27,758 nucleotides of DNA from Zygnema cylindricum (lineage: Eukaryota > Streptophyta > Zygnematophyceae > Zygnematales > Zygnemataceae), in contig JBBHKE010001339.1 in assembly GCA_037447655.1 (NCBI GenBank), positions 589,864 through 617,621 on the forward strand. The letters run 5' to 3'. How positions within the stretch are numbered: position 1 is the first letter of the stretch; each line of letters starts with the position of its first letter. The position numbers and the translations under genes are program-made. This document shows positions 26,478 through 27,758 of the stretch, one piece after another. Below the pieces are notes generated by a model. The model saw only the letters and a list, made by a program, of their open reading frames with translations. It was not told the origin of the DNA and ran no database searches.

Positions 26478-27758
26478 TGGACAATATAAGCAAACGGACA
26501 AACAATTTTTTTTTCGTGTATTCTCCCAACTGCATAAAAACAAATGAAAACTTTTGACGCGTGCAACCCAGGCTTTCTATTCGTCAACAGGGTAGTATTT
26601 TGATTAAAAGCAGGTCGCGATTTGATTTCAGTGCAAGTGTGAAGATGAGTTGGAAGTGGGTCGCGATGATAATACTGCCAAATCGCCGTACCTTTCAAGT
26701 TCCAAGATGACGCAAAATGTATTTGAGTTTTGCCCATTTTTCGTACGGCGTAATATTTTCAAGTAGGAAGTCCCATTTTCTGTGTAAACGACGGAAAAAA
26801 ACCCTTACTTGAACACATGGGGACACGCCCTAAGAGTTTACATTAGCAAGTACAAAATTTTGCAGAATTTGTACAAATATGGTACGAATTGACGGCATAC
26901 GGAATCAATTACTGTACCTTTGAGTTTTTATGTTTACCGCTCTGTTTCCGTGACTTGTCACGTAATATCTTGGCTGCCCGTAATTTTACGGCATCGAAAA
27001 ACGTACGCTCGTACGAGAAATACTGTAGAGGCCAAGCTTGACAGAAGGCTGGAACTCGGAAGGAAACAACAAAACTGGAAACCAAAGTTTTGGAAGCTTA
27101 AAATCAAAATCCGAAATCCCAAAATGTGGCCCAGGTCTTAAGCGAATAGGAATCAAGGTGCAGATTTTGCCACGTGGCATACTCAAAATATATCGACAAT
27201 TCCTCAAAGGCGCATGTAAATCCGTTTTAACAGCCGTGTTCTGTTCTGCCCGATTATCTGTTGGAAACACCTCCAGATTTTATGATGGCGTCATTTCAAC
27301 AGAGTGGCATACACGACAAACCGGCTCAACAACCTAAATGGTGGCCGTCAGATCGATATGTTATTATCGTTTGTTAATCCATTGCACCAGCCGTACATAT
27401 TCGTACAATTGTCCAGGCCCCGAGGTCCGCTGAAAGTCGTTATTTGGCCATCAGCCAACTGCAGCTTGTACTTTTCTCGCAAGCAGTTTCCTTTCCAAAA
27501 GTACGTAAAAGTACACAAATAATACACAGTCTATACAATTCATCGTTCTTTCGTTTTGGTTTATTTTCATTAATGTTTACCTGTCCTGAATTTTGTTTGG
27601 ATATTCTAGTCCACACTATTTATTGACTAATGTACAGAATCTGACTAAAATCTACAGTACAGTACTGTACCTTCCATGTCACTAATAAGGACAAGAATTT
27701 GCAGATACTGTACATTTAGCATGGTCCACTCTAAATGGATACCAACAAAACAGTACAT
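26478..27758. other. Non-coding right end, with the second copy of the 13130 module
   Basis: No gene recognised. The segment at about 26645-26835 is a diverged, same-orientation copy of 13130-13315 (GTGGGTCG, AAGTT-CAAGATGACGCAAA, TTTTTCGTACGG, CACATGGGGACACGCCCTAAG). A 14-bp perfect palindrome GTACAGTACTGTAC is at 27657-27670. Frames up to 99 codons overlap on both strands without any known domain. Confidence 0.4.

Noticed and set aside
25969-26489. Cys/Arg-rich plus-strand frames (70 and 80 codons), possible small secreted proteins
   Set aside because: They lie on fold-back arm and minisatellite repeats. The cysteines come from repeated TGT/TGC words, and no signal peptide or conserved spacing is seen.
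26986-27337. Overlapping 94- and 99-codon frames as a host gene
   Set aside because: Both strands are open over the same stretch with no recognisable domain, splice pattern or homologous copy.

Overview
This is repeat-dense nuclear eukaryotic DNA. I find no host protein-coding gene and no bacterial-type gene. Nearly everything recognisable is a retrotransposon or a fold-back/MITE-like DNA element, mostly broken and often nested. The Ty1/copia primer-binding sites match the anticodon arm of initiator tRNA-Met in its plant form (GGTGGGCCCATAACC; animal initiators, as I recall them, have GCTGGGCCC). I therefore infer a green plant or streptophyte alga with a repeat-rich genome. The species cannot be named from this window.

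Layout. Positions 1-3679 hold a decayed copia RT/RNase H fragment (+ strand) ending in a polypurine tract and an LTR (1614-2600). A second, inverted, truncated LTR (2601-3289) abuts it. Positions 3680-9092 are a minus-strand copia deletion derivative: 3' LTR, about 1.9 kb of internal gag/pol remnants, a PBS, and a 5' LTR that was itself split by a solo LTR (7196-8381, TSD TAAAA). Positions 9093-12748 are older wreckage: a Ty3/gypsy-type gag, a second copia lineage's 3' LTR and RT/RNase H, and part of a third LTR stopped by a 10-N gap (12749-12758). A GA-rich tract follows.

Positions 13000-27758 are non-coding and built of repeated modules. A long inverted repeat (13827-23890, centre near 22762) has been interrupted twice: by a small terminal-inverted-repeat element (14201-15655) that itself carries a MITE-like core, and by a full-length copia element (15752-22120, TSD AAAAC, LTRs about 98.5% identical by hand count). 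A second fold-back unit (24170-26010) carries two more members of the same MITE-like family. The rest (26011-27758) has a dispersed minisatellite and no recognised gene.

The most interesting theme is the copia family's unusual organisation. It uses an internal, half-tRNA-style initiator-Met PBS placed directly against the LTR. The AUG inside that PBS is in frame with gag, and in the youngest element the frame opens inside the LTR. The U3 part of the LTR carries a short antisense ORF with a recurring F-x-D-[YC]-[DN]-K core in seven LTR copies, next to overlapping opposite TATA boxes and a strong RNA hairpin with a Pol III B-box-like motif.
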